This document shows, one piece after another, positions 16,674 through 25,003 of a stretch of DNA of 64,000 nucleotides. Position numbers and translations under genes: made by a program. The DNA is from JANXMY01 sp964251675 (GTDB lineage: Bacteria > Armatimonadota > Armatimonadia > Armatimonadales > Capsulimonadaceae): positions 124,001 through 188,000 of the forward strand of contig CAXUKS010000002.1 of NCBI GenBank assembly GCA_964251675.1. The letters are read 5' to 3'. How positions within the stretch are numbered: position 1 is the first letter of the stretch; the number at the start of each line of letters is the position of its first letter. The notes under the pieces were generated by a model that worked only from the letters and a program-made list of their open reading frames with translations, was not told where the DNA came from and did no database searches.

Positions 16674-18026
16674 ATGATGCGTTATTTTCCATTTGAGCAT
16701 GACGAATACGATATGCCGATGAACGCACGAGCGGGCATCGGGCCGATGATTGAGGTAGAGGAGGAAGAGTACCGAACCGAGCTTGCCCTGAAAGACCCCA
16801 TTCTCGCCTCGGATTACCGTTACTATTTCCAGTGTCCGCCGGAAGTCGAGCCGCTGGCCTGGGAGACCATCGCCCTGCTGCTGCCGGACATGGCGCAGCA
16901 CACGCCGCAGCACTTCGCTCTGCAGGTGGAGGGCGACCGCTGGACTTGGACCAACCGTCTGCTCGGCACGACCACCACGTTTACGCTGGGCGATCCGGCC
17001 ACCCTGCCCCTGCCGCCGCTGGACTGGATGGGACGGCAGGTGCAGGAAGACCTCATCTTGATGGCGGAAACGCCGGACGGCGCCGACACGGTCTGCGTCG
17101 GCGGGCATCTGTGCTTTGCGGCCTCCTGGTGCCTGGACGACAAAATCGGGCAGAACTTTCTGCGTATCCATGAGAACATTCCGCAGTTTTTGGAGCGCAT
17201 CGGGCGTCCTGCGAACCTGATGATGCAGCGGCTCAAAGCCGGGCGGCCTACGGGCCGGGTCAACTGGACCGTGTCCAGCACGGACCGACTCAATCTGGCC
17301 CCTGCCGTGTCTCACGAATGGATTGCCTCCCGGCGCGGCATCACGGCAGACAATGCGGGGGAGCGGTGCTTTCTGCGAATTGAGCGGCAGGTCTTCGCAC
17401 GTCTGCCCGAAACGCGGGGCATATTGTTCCTCATCCGCACTTACCGCAACCCGGTTTCTGAGGTGGTGGCCGACCCGGACCGCCTGCGCCGCTTCACCGC
17501 CGTCGTCAAGGGCATTCCGCGTGCCACACGCGAATACAAAGGAATGGCGTCGTTCGCCGACGCCCTGGTGGACTATCTGGAGTCGCGCTGCCGCCGCGAA
17601 GCCGGAGCGCCCGCCACTACCGTTCCCGGCCAGCGCGAAGAGCGCCCCGTGGAACACAAAAGGGAGCCTGTTATGGGAAATATTGCCTACTCGTCTATTC
17701 ACACCTCCCTCTGGGAGCCGATGCCCATTGATGCGCCCGACCTGCTGGTCGGCGATCCCGTCCCGCGTGTCCACTGGCTCAAAAAGAACGAAAAGGGCGA
17801 CCCGACCTACCTGGCGGGCCTGTGGCACGTTCAGCCCGCCAAGTTCCGGTGGCTGTTCTTCGGCAACGAGACGTTTCATGTCCTGGAAGGCCGTGCGACC
17901 ATTACCACTGACGACGGCACTTCCGTCGAGGTCAACCCTGGCGACATCATTTCCTTCCCGATCAACACGCCTTCCGTGTGGGAAGTCCACGAAACGCTTA
18001 AAAAGATGTTCGTGATCTCGCTTTAA
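16674..18026 (+). CDS. DUF3445 haem-dependent oxidative N-demethylase fused to a cupin domain
   Basis: This 450-residue fusion contains, at residues ~25-320, the DUF3445 (HODM alpha-like) domain: YRYYFQCPP, VCVGGHLCFAASWCLDDKIG, IHENIPQFLERIGRP and NWTVSSTDRLNL. Characterised members (dimethylamine monooxygenase, DmmA/HODM) oxidatively demethylate secondary methylamines with haem. Residues ~334-450 are a DUF861/RmlC-like cupin (ETFHVLEGRATITTDDGT, GDIISFPINTPSVWEVHE). The linker is polar. An internal ATG at 17673 has AGGGAG six bases upstream and starts exactly at the cupin, so a free cupin may also be made. No flavodoxin-reductase partner subunit is encoded nearby. An ammonia/methylamine-yielding role fits the operon. 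Confidence 0.82.
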   Translation: MMRYFPFEHDEYDMPMNARAGIGPMIEVEEEEYRTELALKDPILASDYRYYFQCPPEVEPLAWETIALLLPDMAQHTPQHFALQVEGDRWTWTNRLLGTTTTFTLGDPATLPLPPLDWMGRQVQEDLILMAETPDGADTVCVGGHLCFAASWCLDDKIGQNFLRIHENIPQFLERIGRPANLMMQRLKAGRPTGRVNWTVSSTDRLNLAPAVSHEWIASRRGITADNAGERCFLRIERQVFARLPETRGILFLIRTYRNPVSEVVADPDRLRRFTAVVKGIPRATREYKGMASFADALVDYLESRCRREAGAPATTVPGQREERPVEHKREPVMGNIAYSSIHTSLWEPMPIDAPDLLVGDPVPRVHWLKKNEKGDPTYLAGLWHVQPAKFRWLFFGNETFHVLEGRATITTDDGTSVEVNPGDIISFPINTPSVWEVHETLKKMFVISL

Positions 18027-18038
18027 GGAGGTTCTGCC

Positions 18039-18875
18039 ATGTCCACCCCTGAGTCCGCGACGGAAGCCTCGGTCGTTTCGCTTTGGCGCTACCCCGTCAA
18101 GTCCATGCAGGGCGAGGAGATCAACTCGTCGCGTGTCACGGAGCGCGGCCTGTTCGGCGACCGCGCTTATGCGCTGATGGACGCGGAAGACGGCAAAACC
18201 GTGACGGCCAAGAACCCCAAAAAGTGGCCTACTCTGTTCCGCTTCCGTGCGGCCTTCGCCGAGCCGGCTGCAGACGCGGCCACTGTCCCGCCGGTGCGGA
18301 TCACGCTGCCGGGCGGCGAAACGCTCCTCAGCACGCAGCCGGATTTGGACGGGGCGCTGTCGCAGGCGCTGGGCCGGGCTGTCACCTTTGAAAGTCAGCC
18401 GCCCGCGCATCCGCACCTGGACGAATACTGGCCGGACGCTGAAGACGTGCCGGGTCTGCCCCACTCGGATGACGTGACGGACGAGAACACGCTGGAAAAC
18501 ACGTTCTTTGACCTCGCCATCCTGCACCTTTTGACCACGGCCACCATTGACACGCTGCGTGCGGCCTACCCGTCAGGTCGATTTGAGGCCCGGCGGTTCC
18601 GCCCGAACATTGTGGTCAACGCGGGCGGCGAAGGATTTGCCGAGAATGCCTGGATCGGCAAGACGATCTCCATCGGCGAGGAAGTGCGGCTGGCCGTCAC
18701 TGGCCCCTGCCCGCGCTGCGTGATGACCACCTTGCCGCAGGGCGACCTGCCCCGCGACCCCGGCATCCTGCGAACGGCAGTGCAGCAGAACGGGGCCAAT
18801 GTCGGCGTTTATGCCGAAGTCCTCCAGGGCGGCACCATTCGCCAGGGCGATGTCATCCGAGTCGAATCGTCATGA
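18039..18875 (+). CDS. MOSC-domain protein (YcbX/mARC-like, without ferredoxin domain)
   Basis: This 278-residue protein begins with a MOSC N-terminal beta-barrel (ASVVSLWRYPVKSMQGEEIN, ERGLFGDRAYALMD). The MOSC domain follows, with ARRFRPNIVVN and the conserved Mo-coordinating Cys motif GPCPRCVMTT, then a beta-strand end (GTIRQGDVIRVE). YcbX-type proteins have an extra 2Fe-2S domain and reduce N-hydroxylated compounds; that domain is absent here, as in mARC. A strong AAGGAGG at the stop of the upstream gene serves as its ribosome site (12-bp gap). Reduction of N-oxygenated amine intermediates is a reasonable but untested role. Confidence 0.82.
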   Translation: MSTPESATEASVVSLWRYPVKSMQGEEINSSRVTERGLFGDRAYALMDAEDGKTVTAKNPKKWPTLFRFRAAFAEPAADAATVPPVRITLPGGETLLSTQPDLDGALSQALGRAVTFESQPPAHPHLDEYWPDAEDVPGLPHSDDVTDENTLENTFFDLAILHLLTTATIDTLRAAYPSGRFEARRFRPNIVVNAGGEGFAENAWIGKTISIGEEVRLAVTGPCPRCVMTTLPQGDLPRDPGILRTAVQQNGANVGVYAEVLQGGTIRQGDVIRVESS

Positions 18876-19651
18876 CAGCGCCCGCTGAAATAAAGCCCGT
18901 ACTCTGGGAATGGCTGACCTGGCAGGAAGTCGGGGCACTGCGGCAGTCAGGCATGGATATGGCGATCCTGCCGGTCGGCAGCACGGAGCAGCACGGCCCG
19001 CACCTCTCGCTGAATGTGGATACGCTGAGTGCGAGCGCCGTTGCGTCCGGCGTTTCGGCGCAGACGGGAGTGCCCGTCCTGCCTGCCCTGCCTTACGGGG
19101 CGGCCTGGGGGCACACGGCGCACTGGCCGGGCACGCTGTCCCTGTCGCCCGCGACCGTGACGGCTGCCGTTGTGGAGATTGGCGAATGGCTGCTGGAAGC
19201 TTCCGGGTTCACCCGGCTGCTGCTGCTGAACGGCCATGTGACCAACTTTGCCCCCCTGCGTGTCGCGCTGGAAACGCTGCGGTTCCGGCACCCGCAGATG
19301 CGGATTGCGCTGCGGGGCCTCTGGGAAATCTCGTCGCGTGTCGCCGCCGCCTACACCGAGGATGCCCAGGATTGGCACGCCAACGCCGCCGAGACCAGCC
19401 TGATGCTGGCGCATCATCCGCAGGGCGTCCGCCCGGAAAAGATCGCCGACGACCCCGACCGCACGGGCAGCCTGTTCTTTTCGTACCCGGTGCCGCGCAC
19501 CAGCCGGAACGGCGCCACAGGCCATCCGACTCTCGCCGCCGCCGCGCAGGGCGAAACCCTGCTGGCGTGGTCCATTGAAGACCTGTCTGCACAGGTGCGG
19601 GCTGCACTGATCGAGGAGCCGCCTTTTCCGAACCGTCAGGAGACCTTATGA
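18872..19651 (+). CDS. Creatininase-family amidohydrolase
   Basis: This 259-residue protein carries the family's metal-binding signature: PVGSTEQHGPHLSLNVDT (Glu, His, Asp ligands), LLLLNGHVTNF and DWHANAAETSLML. Family members hydrolyse cyclic or linear amides: creatinine, formamide-type intermediates, mycofactocin precursor. The start overlaps the MOSC stop by four bases (ATGA) and its own stop overlaps the next start in the same way, indicating tight coupling. A deamidating or deformylating step on an amine-derived amide is inference. Confidence 0.88.
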   Translation: MTAPAEIKPVLWEWLTWQEVGALRQSGMDMAILPVGSTEQHGPHLSLNVDTLSASAVASGVSAQTGVPVLPALPYGAAWGHTAHWPGTLSLSPATVTAAVVEIGEWLLEASGFTRLLLLNGHVTNFAPLRVALETLRFRHPQMRIALRGLWEISSRVAAAYTEDAQDWHANAAETSLMLAHHPQGVRPEKIADDPDRTGSLFFSYPVPRTSRNGATGHPTLAAAAQGETLLAWSIEDLSAQVRAALIEEPPFPNRQETL

Positions 19652-21042
19652 CCCAAGTGACTCAGTATCAAGTAAACAAATATACGGATGAGCAGATCGA
19701 GGCGAAAGCTTCCGAGCTGAAGTTTCAGGGCGTGCGCTACGTCATCGGCGCTTATGTGGACATTCACGGCGTCCCCAAAGCCAAGTGCGTGCCGCTCCCG
19801 CACTTCGCCGACATGGCACGCGGCTCCGAGCTGTTCACCGGCTATGCGCTTGACGGCCTCGGGCAGCAGCCCAACGACGATGAGATCAGCAGTGTTCCTG
19901 ACCTGGAGCGGGGGTTCCTGATCCCCTGGCAGCCGGAGATTGCCTGGTTCCCCGCCGACAACTATTTTCACAGCGAGCCGTATGCCCTGAACACCCGAGT
20001 CGCCCTGCAGCGGGTTATGGACCAGGCAAAAGGTCTGGGCTATACATTTAACCTCGGGATTGAGGCGGAAGTCTATCTGCTCCGTCTGGATGAGCGCGGC
20101 CAGCTGGTTGTCCCCAATGACAACGACAATCTGGTCAAGCCCTGCTACGACGTGCAGCGGTTTATGGAGGCTTACCCCTTCCTGGACCGGATGACGACGC
20201 TGATCAACCAGCTCGGCTGGGATGTCTACTCCTTCGACCATGAAGACGGCCATTCGCAGTTCGAGTTCGACTTCGGGTACGCCGATGCCCTGACGACCTG
20301 CGACCGCTACACCTTCTTTCGGTTCATGGCGAAGAAAGTGGCCGCCGAGCTGGGGCTGGTGGCCGTGTTCATGCCCAAGCCGTTCGCCAACCTCACCGGC
20401 AACGGGGCGCACTTCAACATGAGCCTGGCCGATGCCGACACCGGGAAGAACCTGTTCGTCCCCGCGTCCCCCGAAGACGACGCGCACGGATGCAAACTGT
20501 CCGGGCTGGGATACGGCTTTATCAGCGGGCTGATCAAGCACGGCCTGGGCAACGCCGCCGCCTTTAGCCCCACGGTGAACTCTTACAAGCGTTTGATTCG
20601 CAAAGGCAGCATGTCGTACTACTCCTGGGCGCCGGTCTTTAATTGTTACGGCGGCAACAACCGCTCCAACAATCTGCGCGTCCCGATGAGCGGCGGCCGG
20701 GTGGAGTGCCGGGCGGCGGACTCCTCCTGCAACCCCTATCTCGCCGCCACGCTGGCCCTGGCGGCGGGGCTGGACGGGATCGCAGAAGGCCGTGACCCCG
20801 GCCCGCCGCACCACGAGAATATGTACGCGTACACGGACGCCGAGCTGACCGACAAGAGCATTTCACTGCTGCCGCGCACGCTGGACGAGGCAGTAGACTT
20901 TTTCGCCGCCGATCCGTTCATTGAACAGACACTCGGCACCGCCCTGCGCGACGAGTTCGTCCGCTACAAGCGCGAGGAGTGGGAAGAATACCACCAGTCC
21001 ATCTCTCAGTGGGAAGTGGACCGCTACGCACGATTTTTCTAA
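19648..21042 (+). CDS. Glutamine synthetase-family ligase (GlnT/GmaS-type), copy 1
   Basis: This 464-residue protein has the GS beta-grasp (VIGAYVDIHGVPKAKCVPLP) and catalytic domain: NLGIEAEVYLL carries the metal Glu, then YSFDHEDGHSQFEFDFGYAD, the Pro-Lys-Pro loop VFMPKPFANLTGNGAHFNMSL and SYKRLIRKGSM. The type III GlnT branch includes gamma-glutamylmethylamide synthetase (GmaS) and gamma-glutamylation enzymes for other amines; ATP, glutamate and amine are the expected substrates. It overlaps the creatininase stop by 4 bp and precedes the FMN subunit by 28 bp. A second paralogue follows 2.6 kb downstream. Which of the two uses methylamine cannot be told here. Confidence 0.88.
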   Translation: MTQVTQYQVNKYTDEQIEAKASELKFQGVRYVIGAYVDIHGVPKAKCVPLPHFADMARGSELFTGYALDGLGQQPNDDEISSVPDLERGFLIPWQPEIAWFPADNYFHSEPYALNTRVALQRVMDQAKGLGYTFNLGIEAEVYLLRLDERGQLVVPNDNDNLVKPCYDVQRFMEAYPFLDRMTTLINQLGWDVYSFDHEDGHSQFEFDFGYADALTTCDRYTFFRFMAKKVAAELGLVAVFMPKPFANLTGNGAHFNMSLADADTGKNLFVPASPEDDAHGCKLSGLGYGFISGLIKHGLGNAAAFSPTVNSYKRLIRKGSMSYYSWAPVFNCYGGNNRSNNLRVPMSGGRVECRAADSSCNPYLAATLALAAGLDGIAEGRDPGPPHHENMYAYTDAELTDKSISLLPRTLDEAVDFFAADPFIEQTLGTALRDEFVRYKREEWEEYHQSISQWEVDRYARFF

Positions 21043-21070
21043 GCCAGACACAGTCAAAGGAGAGTTTCTT

Positions 21071-22402
21071 ATGCCCGCTGACGAAGCCACGCCCTCCCGC
21101 ATTTGGGACCCGGCCAGCATCGCTGACATTCAGGAGAAGGCCCGGCTGGGCCGCTACCGCATCCGCGCCTTTTCCACCATCCGCCAATTGCCGACACTGG
21201 AAGACCTGACCTTCCTGCCCTCCGGCTTGACCCGCGTACCTCTGGAAGGCTACCGGGAGACCTGCGATACGAGCGTCCTGCTGGGCACGCGCTTTGCCAA
21301 GAAGCCGCTGCGGCTCCAGACGCCGGTGACCATCGCCGGGATGTCTTACGGCGCCCTGTCCCGGAACGCCAAAGAGGCCCTGGGCCTCGGGGCGACACGG
21401 GCGGGAACCTCCACCTGCACCGGCGACGGCGGGATGCACCCTTCTGACCGGGAGTATTCCCAGACGCTGGTGTACCAGTGCCTGCCCTCTCGCTACGGGT
21501 TCAACCCACGCGATGTGCAGCGGGCGGACGCCATTGAAATCGTGGTCGGCCAGGGGGCAAAGCCCGGCACGGGCGGGCTGCTGCTGGGCCAGAAGGTCAG
21601 CCCGGAGATCGCCCGAATGCGCGACCTGCCGGACGGCGTGGATCAGCGCTCGCCCTGCCGGCACCCGGACTGGATGGGGCCGGAAGACCTTGCCATCAAG
21701 ATCGAAGAGCTGCGCGAGGCCACCAACTGGGAGAAGCCCATCTATGTGAAGCTGGGCGCGGCGCGTGTCTATGAGGACGTCAAGCTGGCGGCCAAGGCAG
21801 GCGCGGACTGCGTCGTCGTGGACGGCATGGAGGGTGGTACGGCGGCCTCGCCGGACGTTCTGCTGGACCACACAGGCATTCCGACCCTGGGCGCGATCTG
21901 CGAGGCCGTCCGCGCATTGGAAGACCTGAAGCTGCTGGGCGAGGTGCAATTGATCGTCTGCGGCGGGATCAAGACCGGCGTGGATGCCGCCAAGGCGCTG
22001 GCCCTGGGGGCGGATGCGGTCGCCATCGGCACGGCGGCGATTATCGCGCTCAACTGCAATGCGCCGTTCTGGATCGAGGAGTATGAGGCGATGGGAACAA
22101 AGCCCGGCGCGTGCCATCACTGCCACACGGGCCGGTGTCCGGTCGGCATCGCCACGCAGGATCCAGAGCTGGTCAAGCGTCTGCCCGTGGAGGAAGCGGC
22201 GGAGCGGGTGGAGAACTTCCTGCACGCCATGACGCTCGAAATCCAGATCATGGCCCGCGCCTGCGGCAAGTCGCGTGTGGGCAGCCTGGACCGGGACGAC
22301 CTGCGTGCCCTGACTCTGGAGTCGGCCCTGATCACGGGCCTGCCATTGGCTGGAACGCGCCGCCCGATCCCGCTGAACCTGTGGGGCGAGGGAGGGCATT
22401 GA
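21071..22402 (+). CDS. FMN-binding glutamate synthase subunit (N-methylglutamate synthase MgsC type)
   Basis: ATG 21071 lies 10 nt after AAAGGAGAG. The 443-residue TIM barrel matches the central GltB/MgsC domain: TIAGMSYGALSRNAKEALG, GTSTCTGDGGMHP, the FMN-binding CGGIKTGVDAAKALALGADA and AIGTAAIIALNCN. The cysteine cluster CHHCHTGRCPVGIAT should hold a 3Fe-4S centre. It should assemble with the class II amidotransferase (13387) and GXGXG (14297) subunits to make glutamate or N-methylglutamate from 2-oxoglutarate or glutamate. It is separated from those two by six genes, an uncommon order. The flavoprotein gene starts 2 bp later. Confidence 0.9.
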   Translation: MPADEATPSRIWDPASIADIQEKARLGRYRIRAFSTIRQLPTLEDLTFLPSGLTRVPLEGYRETCDTSVLLGTRFAKKPLRLQTPVTIAGMSYGALSRNAKEALGLGATRAGTSTCTGDGGMHPSDREYSQTLVYQCLPSRYGFNPRDVQRADAIEIVVGQGAKPGTGGLLLGQKVSPEIARMRDLPDGVDQRSPCRHPDWMGPEDLAIKIEELREATNWEKPIYVKLGAARVYEDVKLAAKAGADCVVVDGMEGGTAASPDVLLDHTGIPTLGAICEAVRALEDLKLLGEVQLIVCGGIKTGVDAAKALALGADAVAIGTAAIIALNCNAPFWIEEYEAMGTKPGACHHCHTGRCPVGIATQDPELVKRLPVEEAAERVENFLHAMTLEIQIMARACGKSRVGSLDRDDLRALTLESALITGLPLAGTRRPIPLNLWGEGGH

Positions 22403-22404
22403 CC

Positions 22405-23592
22405 ATGCCGGAAACGACGGACGTTCTGGTCATTGGCGGCGGCCTGATGGGCTGTTCCACTGCCTATCATCTGGCCCGGCAGGGAGCCGAAGTGACCCTG
22501 GTGGAGCGCAAGGCGCAGCCGGGTCAGGAAACCACGGCCCGGTCAGGCGCAATCATCCGGGCGCACTACGGCGTGCCTGCGCTGGTGACGCTGGCCCTGG
22601 AAGCGAACCGGCGCTATATGCGCTTCGAGGACGAGGTTGGCCTGCCCTGCGGCTTCGTCGCCTGCGGCTATTCCGTCCTGGTGGATGCGGCGGACGAGGC
22701 CAACTTGCGCGGGGCAGTCGCAATGCATCAGTCGCTTGGCGTCAACGTGTCGCTGATTTCGCCGGAGGCGCTGAAGGCGCTCGTGCCCGCCGTCCGAACG
22801 GAGGATGTCGCCCTGGCTGCCTGGGAACCGGACGGCGGCTACGCCAGCCCGCCCCTGACGGTGGCGGCCTATGCGGCGCAGGCGGCCCAGCTCGGGGCGG
22901 CCCTGCGCTTCGACTGCTCCGTGGTCGCCGCCGTGCGGGAGGGAACAGGCTGGCGCGTGACCCTGGGCGACGGCTCGGCCATTCTGGCAGGTCAGGTGGT
23001 GCTCTGCACCGGCAACTGGTCACGGCCCATTGGGGCGCTCTTCGGGCTGAACCTGCCGGTCACGCCGGTCCGAGCGCAGATCGTCGTGCTGGAACGCCCC
23101 GCCTTGTTTGCCGGAGGCTTCCCCATCGTGTCCGACCTCATCCATCTGGCCTACTTCCGGGAGGACGGCGAGGGCGGCATGTGGGTCGGATCGTCCGACA
23201 ACGCAGACCTGGCGGAAGCTCTGGGGCAGCCGGAGGGTTTTGACGAGGGGGCAGGCGCACAGGCCATCAGCGATGCCCGGCGCAAGGCCAGCCTGCGGTT
23301 CGAGGGCATGAATGCCGCAGACAGCAGCGTCCAGCGTACCTTTGCCGGGCTGTATGAAACGACGCCGGACTGGCAGCCGGTTATGGACTCGCTCGAAGAC
23401 GGCCTCCACGCCGCCATCGGCTTTTCCGGGCACGGTTTCAAGCTGGCTCCCGTCGTCGGCGAGGCGATGGCCGCCCGTGTTCTGGGACAGCCCGACCCGT
23501 TTGATATTTCCCTGTTCACGCTGGCACGCTTCGCCGAAGACCGCCCGATTCGCACGTCTTATCCCTACCAGCGGGCCAAGTTCCTGCGATAA
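22405..23592 (+). CDS. FAD-dependent amine oxidoreductase (DAO / sarcosine oxidase beta-like)
   Basis: GGAGGG 8 nt before ATG 22405 fixes the start. The 395-residue DAO-family protein opens with the dinucleotide fold (DVLVIGGGLMGCSTAYHLAR). It has the substrate-domain strands and the C-terminal motif HAAIGFSGHGFKLAPVVGEAMA that closes over the flavin. Relatives oxidise secondary amino acids (sarcosine, N-methylglutamate, D-amino acids) to imines with loss of formaldehyde. In known methylamine bacteria N-methylglutamate dehydrogenase has four subunits (MgdABCD); only this sarcosine-oxidase-beta-like piece is present. The translational coupling to the FMN subunit (2 bp) supports oxidation of that enzyme's product. 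Confidence 0.85.
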   Translation: MPETTDVLVIGGGLMGCSTAYHLARQGAEVTLVERKAQPGQETTARSGAIIRAHYGVPALVTLALEANRRYMRFEDEVGLPCGFVACGYSVLVDAADEANLRGAVAMHQSLGVNVSLISPEALKALVPAVRTEDVALAAWEPDGGYASPPLTVAAYAAQAAQLGAALRFDCSVVAAVREGTGWRVTLGDGSAILAGQVVLCTGNWSRPIGALFGLNLPVTPVRAQIVVLERPALFAGGFPIVSDLIHLAYFREDGEGGMWVGSSDNADLAEALGQPEGFDEGAGAQAISDARRKASLRFEGMNAADSSVQRTFAGLYETTPDWQPVMDSLEDGLHAAIGFSGHGFKLAPVVGEAMAARVLGQPDPFDISLFTLARFAEDRPIRTSYPYQRAKFLR

Positions 23593-23619
23593 AAATCCTG
23601 ATTTGAGGAGACCGCTCTG

Positions 23620-24969
23620 ATGTTCACTCTCACCGACACGCAGAAACTATTCGCCGACAAAGACATCAAGTTCTTCTTGATGTCGTTCGTAGATATGCAC
23701 GGCGTCCCCCGCGCCAAGCTGGTCCCTGCCGAGTGCCTGGCCGATGTCATGGAAGGCGCGGCGGGCTTTGCAGGCTTTGCCGTGGACGGTCTGGGCCAGG
23801 GGCCGCACGACCCTGATTTGTCCTGTGTCCCCCAAAGCAGCTCGACCGTCTTCCCGCTGCCCTGGAAACCCGGCGTTGCCTGGATCGCTGGCAATCTTCA
23901 AAGTGACGGCGGCGACTGGCGCTATTGCCCACGCGCCATCCTCAGCCGCGCCCTGGCGGATGCCAACGCAAAAGGCTTCACCTTTATGCTCGGCGTCGAG
24001 CCGGAGTTCTTCCTGGTAGAAAAGCAGGCCGGGGGCGGTCTGGGAGTGGCTGACACCGCCGACACGCTCGCCAAGCCGTGCTATGGGCAGTTGTCGCTGC
24101 TGCGGAACGCCGACTTTCTGATGACACTGATCACTCACCTGAACGGGCTGGGGTACGGGGTTTACCAGAACGACCACGAGGATGCCAACGGCCAGTTTGA
24201 AATCAACTGGCGCTTTGCAGATGCGCTGACGATGGCTGACCAGGTCTCATTCTTCAAGTTCATGGTCAAGGCGCTGGCCGAGGAGCGCGGGCTGTGCGCG
24301 ACATTCATGCCCAAGCCGTTCGCCGACCTGACTGGCAGCGGCTCCCACCACCACATCTCCCTGTGGGACACCGACGGCAAAGATAACCTGTTCCTGGACA
24401 AGAGCGACCCGCGTGGGCTGTCGTCTCTCGCTCTTTCTTTTATGGCCGGAGTTCTCGCCCATGCGCGGGGACTGTGCGCTCTGACCGCGCCCTCGGTCAA
24501 CTCCTATAAACGATTCGGGGCGCGTTCGCCCCGGTCCGGCGCGACCTGGGCGCCGGTCTTCATTGCTCACGGCGGCAACAACCGGACCCTGATGATGCGC
24601 GTGCCCGCGCCGGGCCGCATCGAGTACCGCACGGCAGACGGCTCGGCGAACCCCTACCTGGCGGCGGCGGCGCTGCTGGCGGCGGGGCTGGACGGCGTGG
24701 CACGCAATCTTGAGCTGGGCGAGGCGCAGACCGACAACCTGTTTCTGCTCTCGCCCCGCGAGGCGCAGGCACGCGGAATCGAGATGCTGCCATCCAATCT
24801 GGGGGAGGCGCTGGATGCACTGGAACAGGACGACGTGCTGTGCAGGGCGCTGGGCAGCGAATACGCGCCGCACTACCTGGAAGTCAAGCGGGCGGAGTGG
24901 GACGATTACGCGGAGATGACCGCCAAAAGCATCACCGCCTGGGAAATCGGGCGCTACCTCGGCCTCTAA
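23620..24969 (+). CDS. Glutamine synthetase-family ligase (GlnT/GmaS-type), copy 2
   Basis: This 449-residue protein has SFVDMHGVPRAKLVP in the N-terminal domain and AGFAGFAVDGLGQGPHDPDL, a hallmark of GlnT/GmaS ligases. The catalytic strands are LGVEPEFFLVE, YQNDHEDANGQFEINW, TFMPKPFADLTGSGSHHHIS and GRIEYRTADGSANPYLAAA. Length matches characterised GmaS. It differs clearly from copy 1, so the two probably use different amines or serve opposite steps. It lies 27 bp after the flavoprotein and 34 bp before a class I amidotransferase. A gamma-glutamylamide synthase next to a class I amidotransferase is also the arrangement seen in aniline catabolism (TdnQ/TdnT, AtdA1/AtdA2). Confidence 0.88.
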   Translation: MFTLTDTQKLFADKDIKFFLMSFVDMHGVPRAKLVPAECLADVMEGAAGFAGFAVDGLGQGPHDPDLSCVPQSSSTVFPLPWKPGVAWIAGNLQSDGGDWRYCPRAILSRALADANAKGFTFMLGVEPEFFLVEKQAGGGLGVADTADTLAKPCYGQLSLLRNADFLMTLITHLNGLGYGVYQNDHEDANGQFEINWRFADALTMADQVSFFKFMVKALAEERGLCATFMPKPFADLTGSGSHHHISLWDTDGKDNLFLDKSDPRGLSSLALSFMAGVLAHARGLCALTAPSVNSYKRFGARSPRSGATWAPVFIAHGGNNRTLMMRVPAPGRIEYRTADGSANPYLAAAALLAAGLDGVARNLELGEAQTDNLFLLSPREAQARGIEMLPSNLGEALDALEQDDVLCRALGSEYAPHYLEVKRAEWDDYAEMTAKSITAWEIGRYLGL

Positions 24970-25003
24970 AGGGGCAAAATGGCACAGACCGGAAGGGGGA
25001 GCG

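Noticed and set aside
15024..18527. Very long minus-strand open frame (about 1167 codons) opposite the permease, demethylase and MOSC genes
   Set aside because: It is an antisense shadow of three well-identified genes; its translation is Arg/His/Gln/Asp-rich without domains, and it lacks a ribosome site.
20921..21070. N-terminal extension of the FMN subunit into the preceding GS gene
   Set aside because: Overlaps coding sequence of another gene in a different frame; ATG 21071 has a good ribosome site.
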